Position numbers and translations under genes: made by a program. Below are positions 12,084-23,425 of a stretch of DNA of 64,000 nt, piece after piece. Location: positions 212,925 to 276,924 of the forward strand of contig JAPZLL010000047.1 of the NCBI GenBank assembly GCA_036250225.1, given 5' to 3'. The stretch is from Cercophora sp. LCS_1. Lineage: Eukaryota > Ascomycota > Sordariomycetes > Sordariales > Lasiosphaeriaceae. Numbering within the stretch: the first letter of the stretch is position 1; every line of letters starts with the position of its first letter. A model generated the notes under the pieces. It worked only from the letters and a program-made list of their open reading frames with translations. It did no database searches and was not told where the DNA came from.

Positions 12084-12253
12084 TGAACTGGGGATGGTTG
12101 CTTGCTAGATACAGAGACGCGCGCGCAGTGCGCGCGACAAAGGTTTTTGACGGCTGTGGTGGTGCACAGGCCACCACGTGATTCAGGGGTTCAGGGGTCC
12201 CGAAACGGCCGCCCTGCGCCGGTGCACCGGCGCCTCGGCGCCACCCCAAGTCA
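12084..12253 (-). mobile_element. 170-bp short element with TGAACTGG...CCAAGTCA ends
   Basis: A GC-rich island inside A+T-rich DNA. It begins TGAACTGGGGATGG and ends CACCCCAAGTCA, and is flanked by a 4-bp direct repeat ATAT (12080-12083 and 12254-12257). Its ends match those of the ~350-bp elements at 15188, 24891 and 26035, but its interior (GCGCGCGC and GGTGCACC palindromes) differs. Strand is given to match those copies. It is probably a non-autonomous transposon or a short solo LTR. Confidence 0.65.
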
Positions 12254-15187
12254 ATATACTAATTAAATTGTTTATAGGGCTTATTGTTATATTATTGTAA
12301 AGTGAATGTAGTACTACTATATTTCTGGGTGCGCGCATTATATTATTTCTACACTATGCAGACCCTATACTATACAATATACTTTAAGGCACTTATTGCG
12401 TAAGTTATCTGACAATCTCTCCCCCACTAATATTAGTAATGGCTGGTATAACCTCCCAGGCCTAGCAACAGATTGGAAGGCTTTTTCTAATAAAGAACTC
12501 ATATATATTGAGTATTTTATTAGACTAGGCCCCTCATTATTAAAATAGACCAACTACTGACAGGCATTTCAATTTATATTTACTAAGTAAATTACTCAAA
12601 ATTTCCATAAATTTAACTATATCCCTCCCATATTGATTATATGCAGATATATTAGTCCTATGAGCATTAAGGGATTTGGTTATATAATGCATTGTAAAAT
12701 TGCTACAGTTATTAATAAGACTAAGGAAATTTAGATAGTTATTAATTCCTTTTATTGTGGTAATTAATGTGGTAATATGGAGGTTGATGGGGACAAGATA
12801 GACTTGGATAAGTAATTACTACAATTCTAATATCAAATAGGGTATTATAGACTAATTATATGCTTGTTGCCATAGTTAATTAATCTATTAATTGAATTGC
12901 TTGTCCTATAGTATATTAAAACTCAACTATATATAATTTAATTCCATAACCACACAATATTAAAACTATATTTAATATAATTCCGCACTCTTTATTATTT
13001 TTATAATTGCCTTTATTGATATTATATCTTTAGGTATTACACTGACTCTGCCAGTATATATTATAACCAGATTTGAGGCTGGATTATTAATATAAATATA
13101 TATATTTAGTGGGGACTATTTACTAAAAAATAAATTAACCAAAAATACCTCAGCAACTTTCTATAAATAAAAAATTGCTATTGCCTAAATGCAACTATTA
13201 AGTATTCCAACCGAATGTATAATTTCAAGTATTCCAACCGAATGTATAATTTCAACAACCAATTATTAAAATATAAATGTTGGAATAATAAGTTTAATAG
13301 ACTTTTATTAAACCTTAATCTCCTATATCCAGAATAGTATTATTATTATAAAAGTTAATTATAATAATTAATGTAGTAATCCAATATACCCCTTTTCTTC
13401 CTCCTCCCACTATTAGTATTGGCAACCTCCTTTTATATTTTATTACGCTTTTGGAGCAGTATAACTGTTAACCCTTTAGAACTACCGTTCTAAGTTCTTT
13501 TTAAGTTAGGTAATCTACCAAGACCCATTTTTTTTGCTGTTTTAGTTGCTATTTTATGCTTATTGCCCAGTTACTAATATTTTGGGGCTGGAAATTTGTA
13601 TAAACCCAGTAAAGATTAGTATTTAACCCCTATCCATTTTCCTTAGATATTAGTTTTATTAGTAATATCCTCACTTTTGCCTATGCCCTTACACAATACC
13701 TCATTATTATTATTATTAACCTCTCCATTTTTGCACTAATAGTGAGATAGCGTTTTTTTGTCTATTATAAGTAATTTTGGTTGAGATATATTATTTTTAT
13801 TGGGTTTTTCTGGGATGATCTTGGACAAGTCCTCTAATTTAACCGTTTTATTAAGGAGCGGGGGAAATATAGTTGCGGACACAATAGAACAGGTCAATAA
13901 TACAATTTAATATAATAATAGGGAGGAAAGTTTAATACTAAATAAAAGCTTTTCTTAAAAAAAGGGGTATTTAATTATATTTATTTAAGAGAGGCAATCG
14001 GTTGGTTGGATATATAGGGGGTATAAGTATTAATTTAATATTTCTTTCTGTATAATAATTACCGTATTAATTTATTTTTCCTCCTTTGCTGTTATTCTAA
14101 TTATTGATCTGGTTTTTAAATATTAGTTTCTTACTATAATGGGTAACGAACCCACTTTACCTCCTCAATTAAGTGCAGCCCAAAACAGTAATTTATTTAT
14201 TAATATTCCCTCTGAATTTTATATAGATATTGGTTTTTGGGATATTACCCCCCCTGTGCCCACTCAAAATTGGTGTAGTGAAAAAAATAATCTCCTTTTC
14301 TAATTGAATGAGGTGTATTAGGAATTTCTAAAGTGAATTATTATTAAACCGCACATACGAAACGAACTTAAATATACTATAGTCTTTGAACGTATAAAAA
14401 TTATAGATGTAATATTTAGAGGAAAGCAATTATTAGAACTTTGGGTTCATTTTTACCAAATTACTAATATTAATACTGGGAAAGTATAATTAATGTATAA
14501 ACACTATTAGAAACAATTGGTATACCCCAATAGTTATAAGAAGAAGAATGGTACCTAATCCATAAAAAATTACCTTAAGACTAAAGACTATATATAATGG
14601 CAACCTGTACAATCCACCCCGCCTCAATCACAGACATTTCAGCTATCTCCATCTTTAATTAATAGTTATAAGATTCTATTAGTAGTAAGTATATTATAGT
14701 AATTAATATAGTAATTCTATAATATACCTAATATTATTAATTTTATAGTAATTGATATGGTAATTACTAATATATTACTTACCTAGGCTCAAATTGGTTA
14801 TACCTAGATTAAAAGGGAAAGTTATGAGAAGTTATACCTATATCTTATTTAGATTTAGCAACCGTTTAATATAATAACCAATCCAGGGGCCCAACAATTT
14901 CTTGTACAAAATAACTTAATTTACAAGCAACTTCCCTCCCCCAAAAGCTTTAGTGCCATTGCCAAAAATATGGCTAACTCCCTTATAAGCGATATGCTCA
15001 ATAAAAGAGTTCCGGGTTCAAAAGTATTTCTTGTTCAGGATGGGTAATTAACAAAAAAGGTTAAATATACTCTCCTTAATATTTTCGTTTATTTTATTAA
15101 TATAAATTAGGTATTCCATTAAGTCATAGTCAATATAAAGCTATATAATAAAACTAATAAATAGGAGGTTATAAATTGCTTTACTAT
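12254..15187. repeat. A+T-rich, RIP-like degraded repeat DNA
   Basis: Continuation of the degraded block with no usable reading frame. It contains a perfect 27-bp tandem duplication at 13201-13254 (unit starts AGTATTCCAACCG). No gene is recognised. Confidence 0.7.
13201..13254. repeat. 27-bp perfect tandem duplication
   Basis: Two identical adjacent 27-bp units inside the RIPed block. Their identity suggests that the duplication is younger than the surrounding mutations. Confidence 0.85.
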
Positions 15188-15537
15188 TGACTTGGGGTGA
15201 CGGCTAAGGAGAGCTGGCCTGTGGTTGCCTTTCCGTTTTTGTACATAGTCACGGTGGTGAGCGACAGGCTGTCACGTGCTTGGCACGTGACGCCTGGACA
15301 TAAGTGTCGCGCCAGCGCCTCAGATTTAGATTGAACAGAACAACTCACCACCATGGCGAAGTTCCGAGGGTGACGAGGTGCGTTGTCGTTTTTCCTACGT
15401 TGTTTTCCTACGTCGTCTTCCTACGTTGTTATCCTACGTCGTTCACATGCCTCCCTCCGATCAGAGGAAGGCCTGCCCATAGGTCGGCCTTCCAGGCCGA
15501 CCGCTGGGTTCTGTGTGTGCTGTTCATCACCAGTTCA
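15188..15537 (+). mobile_element. 350-bp short element, copy 1
   Basis: Starts TGACTTGGGGTGACGG, ends CATCACCAGTTCA, and is flanked by a CTAT direct repeat (15184-15187, 15538-15541). The interior has a GTCACGTGC/GCACGTGAC hairpin, four to five tandem ~13-bp CCTACGTYGT units, and a GGTCGGCCT/AGGCCGACC hairpin near the end. It has no coding capacity. It is essentially free of RIP while its surroundings are heavily mutated. Copies 2 (24891-25239) and 3 (26035-26381, inverted) are nearly identical. TG...CA ends and a 4-bp target duplication fit a solo LTR or a Ginger-like non-autonomous DNA transposon. Confidence 0.8.
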
Positions 15538-17620
15538 CTATAGAGATAATAAAAGCATTTGGACTTTAAAAGTCTATTATTAAATATATTATTAATAATA
15601 CATCTAACTTTAACGTTATTAAAATTTCTCAATAGCTATAAGAGGAATTTCCTTATAATAAAATATTTAATATATATTCAATTAGGTATTTTATATATAT
15701 TGTATAATTAATAGAGGGTAATTTCTATAAGTACTTTAAAGTTCGCTGAAATAAAGCTAAACTTTTATTTTAAATGTTAGTGTATGAGGGCCAAACGCTT
15801 TGTTTGGATGAATTTCTTCTGGGTGCAATATAAGTATTGGCCAAAATAAATAATATATATTTTATACTCTTATATATTATTAATATAGTAATCTTTATAA
15901 TAATTAACTATATATATTCGCAATAATATTAAGTCTAAATATATAATAAAAGACTGATTGGTATACTGTAAATGTAAAAAGTAGTAATAAAGCCAGTAAT
16001 GGGAGTTGGCCCTTAATATTACTTTGTAATTGCCCTATTAAATGGAGCTCTATAACCCTCCTCATAATCCGGACTTTTAAAGTAAAAGTTATAATTAAGG
16101 AATTTATTCGATCTCGCCTACCCATTAAAAAACCTAAGGTCCAGTAATACTTTAAGTACTTTTATCCAAGCGATTTGGAGTGGAAGTAGTTACGTTATAT
16201 AATAGACTATATAAAACTATTATTATTTATAACTATCTAATTTAGTTGCAAAAAAGGCAATTGTATTAATTATGTTCTCTCGTATACGTGGTTTCTTTCT
16301 AATTATTTAACTATAATAATATATTGGCTTTAGAAGAAATATTGAGTAAAACCGGAAAAAATATGGGTTAATTTGTTTTTTACTACCCTATTCGCTGCCC
16401 AAAAAAAGCTCTATAACTATAAATATAAGTTCGATCGCATTAAGGAGGTTTTTATGATTACGAATATATTAAACCCACCAACTGTTAGAAGCCAAATACC
16501 TATATAATTTCGGATATGGAAAGAATTTAAGTTTTTCTATACTAAAAAGGAAGCCCATTGGGAGGGCATTACAGCATTTAGAAAGAAATACCTAGAGTAT
16601 AGAGGAGGGCGGATTTTAAGGCCAGTAAATATACGCTTGGCGGGAATAAATCGGTATTCCATTACCGATATTTTATATTAATTTCCAGTTTATGCTCGCT
16701 CTTAATAAAACGGAGACGCTTTAGTTAATATTGACGTTTAAATCGACAAAGAAATCAAATCGTTTATTGAAGAAAGTAAGTAATGACCAATAATACAGTA
16801 CTTCCAAATGACTTATTAATTATTATATTGATTACTATAGGGATTGGACGTAATGAGAATGTATTTGTCTGGTGGAAGAGATATAAAATTGTCAATCCTG
16901 CTATGGGTGTAATAGCCCGTGATTATCTGTTACTATAGGCAGTTGGTACTGACCTTGAATAAGTTTGGAGTAAATTGAGTGATTTTTTGGTCAAATAGTT
17001 ATTAATATATGTGGATAATATTAGAGACATTTCTTTAATTTTTGTAAATTATAAATATATAGTGGGTATTGTAATTCCTACTGAGGATGTTTGTGAGACG
17101 GACATTCTAAAAGTAGAAGAAGAGCTTTAATAATTTGGGGAACTCTTGACTATTAAATATATTAGTAATAACAATATGGAAAAAGCTGGTTCTATTAACG
17201 TTAAGCGACTTCGAAACGACCTTCCAACCCGTTCCCACGTTTCAACATTATTTCCTAATAACCCCCCATCAATACTGGAACAAAGTATACGGAAACGAAC
17301 AGCCCGGGGGATTACAAGTTGTCACAAAAAAAGCACTCAACGGAATACTCTATAGCAAACGCCTCATAAGGGGGGTCAAAGAGATATAGAGGTATTCGAG
17401 GATCCGAAGACAGTTCAGACAGCGAGCTGGATACGGATGATGATGACTATAATAACTAGTATATTACACTTGGGTCTGGGTTGATTGGGATATAGACTGG
17501 TATATAGATTGGTATATATAGTAATTTGTATATTGATTACCACATCATTTACCACATATATTTATACTTGAGCTATTACTGAGAGGACTAGATATACGTC
17601 TGTATTGTTGCACGCATTAT
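15538..17620. repeat. A+T-rich, RIP-like degraded DNA with transposon relics
   Basis: Degraded TA-rich sequence as before. A hAT-like fragment can be read at 16858-17130 (separate entry). A short open stretch at 17146-17355 has no recognisable domain. Confidence 0.65.
16858..17130 (+). pseudogene. RIPed hAT transposase C-terminal (dimerisation) relic
   Basis: Reading from 16861 gives VFVWWKRYKIVNPAMG, then IARDYLLL-stop-AVGTDLE-stop-VWSKLSDFLVK and later an INYK-like segment. This is the order of conserved positions in the hAT C-terminal dimerisation domain (WW, ARDYL, E..FS.). The stops replace Gln codons (CAG to TAG, CAA to TAA), the classic RIP outcome. The rest of the transposase is not recoverable by eye. 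The call rests on motif order alone. Confidence 0.5.
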
Positions 17621-17635
17621 TATATGTATGATCAT

Positions 17636-17700
17636 GATCGATGGGTACCCATGGGTAGACCACTTTCTCATGGGTATCCATGGGTACCCATGGCTGGGTA
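17636..17700. repeat. short tandem CATGGGTACC-type repeat
   Basis: Several close repeats of CATGGGTA(C/T)CC with KpnI-like palindromes, directly ahead of the unit A satellite. Confidence 0.6.
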
Positions 17701-18298
17701 ATTCCAGGCACTAGCGGATACAGGTCCCCAAGGCAGCGGTGCCGTTTGTGGGCATTTTGAGCACGACCAAGACCAACACAACACCAGATCACAAGGGAGA
17801 CTACCGTCCGTGACAGCATTGCTGACCTTGCCCTTGGCGGTATTGCTGGTCTAGCCCCCTTTCCCTTGGCAGCATTACTAACCTAGCCGTCTGGCGGATG
17901 CAGGTCCCCAAAGCAGCAGTGCCATTTGCGGGCATTTTGGACACGACCAAGACCAACAATTCCAGAACAACACCAGATCGTAAGGGAGACTACTGTCTGT
18001 AGCAGCATTGCTGCCCTTGCCCTTGGCAGTATTGCTGGTCTAGCCCCCTTGCCCTTGGCAGCATTACTAACCTAGTCGTCTGGCGGATGTAGGTCCCCAA
18101 GGCAGCAGTGCCGTTTGCGGGCGTTTTGGACACGACCAGAGAGAGGAACACCAAATTGCAAAGGAGACTACCGTCCGTAGCAGCGTTACTGCCCTTGCCC
18201 TTGCCCTTGGCAGCGTTGCTAACCTAGCCGTCCGGCAGATGCAGGTCCCCAAAGCAGCGGTGCCGTTTATGGGCGTTTTGGGCACAACCAACGCAATA
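17701..18298 (+). repeat. unit A satellite array, left part (about 4 units)
   Basis: Units of about 150-190 bases recur with anchors near 17721, 17901, 18090 and 18241. Each has the order CAGGTCCCCAA, GCAGCGGTGCCGTTTGCGGG, a GGGCACGACCA segment, ACCAGATCGCAAGGGAGACT, and one or more GCCCTTGCCCTT / GGCAGCATTGCT blocks. Related units occur at 20798-21180 and 44386-45130 in the same orientation. The array is interrupted at 18299 by a pogo element. Both strands are unusually open, but I do not take it as coding. Confidence 0.8.
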
Positions 18299-18771
18299 CA
18301 GTCAAGTCTGCACATAAGCATCAGCCGGGGAACGGCACTTTTGACATCACACAACCGATGTCAAAATGACAAAAGAACAGCGTTTCCTCCTAGTTAAACA
18401 TCACTTCCACTACGTAATATATATTTCCATGTTCCTTTGGGTCCCCTCTACCTTCTTCTTCTTCAAGCTCAAGCCGTTGATCCTCCTCTAAGCGCGCCGT
18501 AGGCGTTCCACAACCCAGCCAGATTTATTTCCTGTTGCACAGCCGTAATCAAGGCTGGAAATCGTGTGCAAGGCGAAGAATTGAGGTAATAGAGAGTGGC
18601 CATTAACAATTTGTAAAATTGTCTGAAGAAAGAAAGCTATCTGGGGCCTAAAAGGCTCCCTATATACACAAATGGTCTCCCTGGCAACTGGTGATTCGTA
18701 TCCCTGGATTCCAGCGCGGAGGCGCGCCGGAATGGCCATACCAATACTGAAACCATGCTGGAATGAGGGCA

Positions 18772-19237
18772 TCACCGTCCCACTTCGGGCAAAATTTCCA
18801 CCTGTTGCTCCTCAAATTGGATCAACTGCGTAACCGGCCACCAGCGCCGCCTTATTGGGTATACGAGGTACCTCTTCTTCATTTTCTTCCTCCTCTTGTA
18901 ACGAATCCTTGACGTCAAAACAAGCCGCAATATGGTCAACGAGGTCATTGCCAGTATCCTGAATTGCCTCTTCCGGTCTGTTGATGAAGTTGTCCATATT
19001 GACGTAAATGCAATCCCCATCAAGATTGCCCTATTCCACCAGGGTTTCGGCCGACTTGTGAAGCTCTTTGCCTTTGTCAAAATCGGCCGGCCGCTTTGGG
19101 GGGCCAAAGGGCTCCCCCCAACAAGCCAGACTTCCGCCAACAGTTGGAGATTGTATCTGCCGAAACCTATTCTTCCAAGCGTCAACGATACAGTGCAGGG
19201 CATTGAGGAGCCTTGTTTTCTTGAGAGGATCCTCGCC

Positions 19238-19272
<35 letters not shown>

Positions 19273-20349
19273 ATGTGTTGTAGCTAGAGTTTTCGATAAG
19301 CGACCTTGATGCAGTTGATGATGCCTTAATCCATGGGTTGGTAGATGGACGTTACGTTGGCAGGTAAGAAAACGACCTTGGTGTTTTTCAACTGTGAGGC
19401 AGCGGCTTTGTCGGCGAGTTGGCCCTCGCCAGAAACGTGAGCTGAAAAAACTGTTAACTAAGACCATTTGCGCGTCAAACCACTTGAGATATTCGGTAAA
19501 AATTGGGCCGGTTATCCAAGGTTTCTGGTTATGGCGCCAAACAATAGGGAGGTTGCGAATATAGCGCTGCCCAGGGCCAAAAGGTCGGGGGTTATTCCAT
19601 CTACCGATTATCCAGAGATCTAGTTTCTCACTGCCGTCGGCATTGGCGGTTGGCATCACGGTGATCCGGTCTTTCTTTTTCTTGCCGCTGCCGCTCTGGG
19701 GTTTGTTGGCGAGGGTGTAGAATAAGCCGGTCTCATCGGCGTTAAAGATATCCTTTTCTTGACAAGTTGCTTGATCTCCTCAATCTCTCCGCCGCGGCAC
19801 CAGAGATATCTGCTGCAGCTGCCTCACCACTTTGCTTGTAGGCCTTGGATCTTGTAACGTCGCTTGAAGCCAGCGAGCCAGCCAACAGACCATTTCGGTT
19901 CCATGCGAGCAAAAGCTGTTGCACGGCATATCTTAAACCTCGCAGCGGTCTGTATCATTTCCTCCCCGGTAACCGGAACCTTGAGAGCCGCCATCTGTAT
20001 CACCCACTCAAAGAGAGCTCTTTCAACTGCGGGGTATTGGGCGTTGTGGGTCCGTGACACGCTGGCCTCGCCGCGAGCGAAGCTCTTCTTATCGAGATAC
20101 GCGTACTTCAACTTTCAGGATATCGGAGATGGTAGACTGGTTGACCGGCCGGCCGAGGGTATCGAGGGCCCAAGCAGAAAGTTCTCGCTGGGTGAGGAGC
20201 GGATTCGCGGCGGTGTGGTGACGGATAGCCTGCCTCTCACGCTCCGACGGCGTGGCGGCGTTCTTTGGTCGGCAGACGTTGCGGACCGGCGGTTGTTCGG
20301 TGTTGAGAGAGAGCCTGGCGGAGGCGCAAAGGATCTGAGAGATAGGCAT
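18772..20349 (-). pseudogene. pogo-like transposase, frameshifted
   Basis: Starts at ATG 20349. The N terminus is a CENP-B/pogo-type DNA-binding region: SERERQAIRHHTAANP and LTQRELSAWAL near 20300-20150, then a Tc5/CENPB-like segment with NAQYPAVERALFEWV and WSVGWLAGFKRRYKI at about 20040-19850 in another frame. The DDE domain follows: NADETGLFYTLANK near 19740, a D-N-C-A-H-like site near 19440, and VTSIYQPMD followed by a stop near 19330 where Gln is expected. A (GA)15 tract at 19241-19270 has expanded inside the coding region and is read as Leu-Ser repeats. The C-terminal acidic tail ends at a TGA at 18812. Frame changes and stops make it non-functional. The family normally cuts and pastes at TA. 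Confidence 0.8.
19241..19270. repeat. (GA)15 microsatellite inside the transposase relic
   Basis: Thirty bases of uninterrupted GA dinucleotide within the former pogo reading frame. Confidence 0.95.
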
Positions 20350-20797
20350 CTTGGCGGAGGGTAGTAAATCGACCGAGATATCGCGAGATCAATGGAGATT
20401 TCAAGGAATCAGGGTTGATGGCGATGGATGCTTGTGAGGCGTGTTGGTAATCTGTCTGAAAATGGCCGATTCGGGGCCGAAAACCCTGGTTCTCGAGTCC
20501 AGAAACACACGAATTGAAGACGAAAAGTCACGAAAAAACGTGTGGCCGGAGCAAAGGCGTTGGAACGGATCCGCCGTGACGGCCATTCTTTACGTTGTTG
20601 GGGAATCCACGGCCAAAAACGATGGAATTCGGGGGTGTTGGAGGGTGGAATTCAGGGGTTTGAGGGCCAAATCTTTGCGATAATGCCAATGGGGGGGTTA
20701 TGCTTCTGTGCCATACAAATTTGGGTGGGAACGGCCATTTTGACCGGTATAGCCAGATTATCGTTATAGCTCTGATGCTTATGTGCAGACTTGACCG

Positions 20798-21180
20798 TAC
20801 CAGATCTTAAGGGAAGTTGCTGCCCTTGCCCTTGCCCTTGCCCTTGGCAGCATTGCTAACCTAGCCGTCTGGCAGATATAAGTCAGCGGTGCCGTTTGCG
20901 GGTGTTTTGGGCACGACTAAGACCAACACAACCAAGATCAACAAACCAGAACAACACCAGATCGCAAAGGAGACTACCGTCTGTGACAGCATTGCCCTTG
21001 GCGGCATTGCTGGCCAGGTCTTCAAAGCAGCGGTGCCGTTTGCGGGCACGACCAACGATTCCAGAACAACACCAGGTCGCAAGGGAGACTACTGTCTCTG
21101 ACAGCATTGCACTTGGCAGCATTGCTGGTCTAGCCGTCTGGTGGATGCAGGTCCCCAAAACAGCGGTACCGTCTACAACC
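20798..21180 (+). repeat. unit A satellite, right part
   Basis: Resumes unit A after the pogo insertion (ccagatcttaaggga then GCCCTTGCCCTT blocks), with further anchors near 20880, 21018 and 21146. It passes directly into unit B sequence at about 21180. Confidence 0.8.
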
Positions 21181-21960
21181 AAGACCAACGCAACCAGAGC
21201 AATACCAGGAGACCACTGCGCTGGACGGAACAAGAACAAGAAGCAGAGGTCCTCCTCTCTGCTTGATTTCCCCTCGCTGGAAGACTTGGGGTAGCGCTGA
21301 GGCATTGGTGTGCAAGATCAACGCAATCGGGATCAACACAACTGGGATCAACACACACTGCATCCCCACCGAGAGGTCCTCCTCCCTGCCCTTTTGTTTT
21401 CACTTGACTTTTCGTTGCAGGAAGACTTGTACAAGACCAACACAAGAGCAACACAACCAGGATCCCCCGCCACGCGCGCTGCATCCCCGCCGCGCGGGAC
21501 GGGATAAGACCGAAAAGCAGAGGTCCCCTTCCCTGCCCCTCGGTCTTTGCTTGACTTTTTGTAGGAAAGGGTGGTGCCGGTGCACAAGATCAATATAACT
21601 GGAGCAACACAACTGGGATCAACACGCGCTGCATCCCTACCGCGCCGGACGGAACAAAAACGAAAATCAGAAGTCCTCCTCCCTTCCCCTCGGCCTTTCC
21701 CATTTATTTTTGTAGGAAAGATATCAACTTGGGGTGGTGCCGGTTCATTGGTGTGCAAGATCAGCATGGACGGGCTGAACACCAACGACCCCCCACCACG
21801 CACTGCGTCCCTACTGCGCCGGACGGAATAAGACGAAAAGCAGAGGTCCTCCTTCGGTTTCCACTTGACTTCCCATCTATTTTTGTAGGAAAGATACCGA
21901 CTTCGGGTGGCGCCGGTTCATTGGTGCACGGGGCTGGCATGGCTAATATGGTTGGGTTCA
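21181..21960 (+). repeat. unit B satellite array (about 5 units)
   Basis: Degenerate units of roughly 120-190 bases, each with the order GCGCTGCATCCC, CGCCGGACGGAA, CAGAGGTCCTCCTCCCT, TTTTTGTAGGAAAGAT, CTTGGGGTGGTGCCGG and a TTCATTGGTGTGCAAGATC tail. The same unit recurs at 46725-47115, again downstream of unit A. Pyrimidine tracts ending in TTTTTGTAG resemble splice acceptors, but I cannot show that it is coding. Confidence 0.75.
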
Positions 21961-22204
21961 CAACTGTCAAAACCTTGTCCTTGGTCACCGCCCCGTCAAA
22001 CGCTGCAATCGGGCCTGTTCTTCTCGCGCCAGATGGGGTCTCGGAAGGCTTCCAAGCCCTGTTGTTGGAAGCGATGCACGTTTTGTTCCACAACTCTCGG
22101 AGCGATTTTTGGCCATTTTTACTGAGACTCGGAGCGCTTGGAACGCCAAGAATACCAAATGACCAATCACACCTCCTGACCTGACGTGGAAGGGCGCACA
22201 GCAT
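21961..22204. other. spacer between satellite B and the DUF3716-like gene
   Basis: Unique-looking sequence with no recognised gene. Confidence 0.3.
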
Positions 22205-22546
22205 CGAAAGGGCTGCTTTTTTACGACGGCTTCTTAGGACTTTTCGGAAAAACTAGCCTTGGTACCTCAGGCACCCCACTTTGCGACACTGCACTCACAC
22301 CTGCCGCCCACTTCAAAATTTCCCCCCTCCTTGATCCCCACCTCCAACTTTTCCCCACAACACCAACTCACCTCTGACGTAGAGAAGAGGAGCCGCCATT
22401 TCAACAGCAACCGCGCGACAGCAGCGCATTTGAATCAGCCTCGATTTATTTGAGGCTGGGTCGAATACTTTCCTGCTCGCTCAATTCCGACTTCCCAACT
22501 CTCCATTCCCAGATCTCCACGCGCGCCGGTCGCATCGTTATCGAAG
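22205..22546 (+). promoter_or_regulatory. conserved 5' region of DUF3716-like gene A
   Basis: About 340 bases upstream of ATG 22547 recur, inverted, upstream of gene B (31538-31865). Shared blocks include GACTTTTCGGAAAAACTAGC, CTTGGTACCTCAGGCACCCC, GCGACACTGCACTCACACC, CAGCAGCGCATTTGAATC and TCCGACTTCCCAACTCTCC, the last just before the start codon. They probably contain promoter and 5' UTR. An interior stretch around 22335-22400 differs between the copies. Confidence 0.7.
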
Positions 22547-23327
22547 ATGTCGCAAGAATCCGATCTCCCGCCCACCTTTGAGGAGTGGCTCGCAACGCTC
22601 AAGATTAGCAACAAGGCATTCATTTCTGTTAAGGCTGCCAACAAAACGTTGGAAAAGAAGATGATTGCGACAACTGAGATGCTCAAGCAGCTATTTGAGG
22701 TCAATAACAACATGCTGCACGATTATTTGCTTGAGCAAGAGGTGAGTTCCCGGGATAGCCCGTCCAGAGTCCAATGCTAACCTCTTGTCAATGAGTAGCA
22801 AGTCATTCGTTTGTGGACGCCCCAAGTCTATCCGACCGCTTTTAGCATGAAAACCGCTGCCCCCAAGTTCAAGCATCCCGCACAGATGATGAGTGTTGCT
22901 ATGGATATATTTGAGAAGAATGCTAGCGAGGACATCTGCACGACATGCTCAAAGCCCGAGCACCATGGTCCCTTTGCTGTGTGCATTGTCCCAGAGGCTG
23001 GGTATGGAGGAGGTGCTTGCACCAATTGTTACTATGGCAATCGGGCAACTGTGTGTTCCATTCGCGTTGGTATGTCGCATTCCTATATGGGGAAAGGAGA
23101 AGAGACTAATGAGAACAGAGGCCGAGAGGATCAAGGAAGAGGAGGAGTTTAGGGAGATGGAGGAATCACTGCTGCCTACTTGGGAGAACGTGAAGGGATT
23201 GCCGCTGACCTTCATTAATCATTGGATTGCGAGAATTCAGGCTGAATTGGAGACGCGCAATGCAAAGTTGCTGACAGCGGTAGAGGAAGCCGGATCACGG
23301 CCGAAGAAGAAGCAGCGCAGAGTTTGA
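22547..23327 (+). CDS. DUF3716-like Cys-rich protein, gene A, three exons
   Basis: Model: exon 1 at 22547-22741, intron 22742-22798 (57 bases), exon 2 at 22799-23069, intron 23070-23118 (49 bases, GACTAAT branch site), exon 3 at 23119-23327, giving 224 residues. Exon 2 encodes a Cys/His cluster, CTTCSKPEHHGPFAVC then GACTNCYYGN and CSIR, which matches my memory of the fungal DUF3716 domain (PF12511), probably metal-binding and of unknown function. Exon 1 encodes a helical N-terminal region. Exon 3 is Glu-rich, then ends in a basic KKKQRRV tail that could be a nuclear signal. A diverged paralogue with the same intron positions and lengths lies inverted at 30613-31537. The 3' end is 98 bases from an LTR. 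The family assignment is from memory. Confidence 0.72.
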
Positions 23328-23425
23328 TGATGGGAATGTGCTGGGAACTTAAGACAAGTTTGAGGTCAAGATGAAAGACCAGACTTGGACGTAGCGCTCA
23401 TAGGAAAATGCACAGCCCTGGAAAT

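Larger units (their letters stand above)
18299..20797 (-). mobile_element. pogo/Fot1-type DNA transposon, 2.5 kb, nested in satellite A
   Basis: The outer ends form inverted repeats of about 26 bp: the left starts CAGTCAAGTCTGCACATAAG and the right ends CTTATGTGCAGACTTGACCG, with one mismatch near the tip. The flanks carry a TA duplication (18297-18298 and 20798-20799), as expected for Tc1/mariner/pogo elements. It encodes a decayed transposase on the minus strand. The satellite sequence on either side reads continuously once the element and one TA are removed, so this is an insertion into unit A. Confidence 0.88.

Noticed and set aside
17701..18300. CRISPR-like array of regular repeats
   Set aside because: Units are complex, variable in spacing and eukaryotic in context; there are no short identical repeats with unique spacers.
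17562..18354. Long minus-strand ORFs with repeated VVPKMPANGTAALGTC-like peptides
   Set aside because: They are translations of the unit A satellite. Both strands are open, and no start, domain or intron supports a gene.
19225..19309. Plus-strand ORF with Arg-Glu repeats
   Set aside because: It is a shadow of the (GA)n tract expanded within the pogo transposase relic.
21181..21960. Unit B as a multi-intron gene, because of repeated TTTTTGTAG acceptor-like sites
   Set aside because: No matching donors (GTNNGT) or conserved coding frame accompany them.
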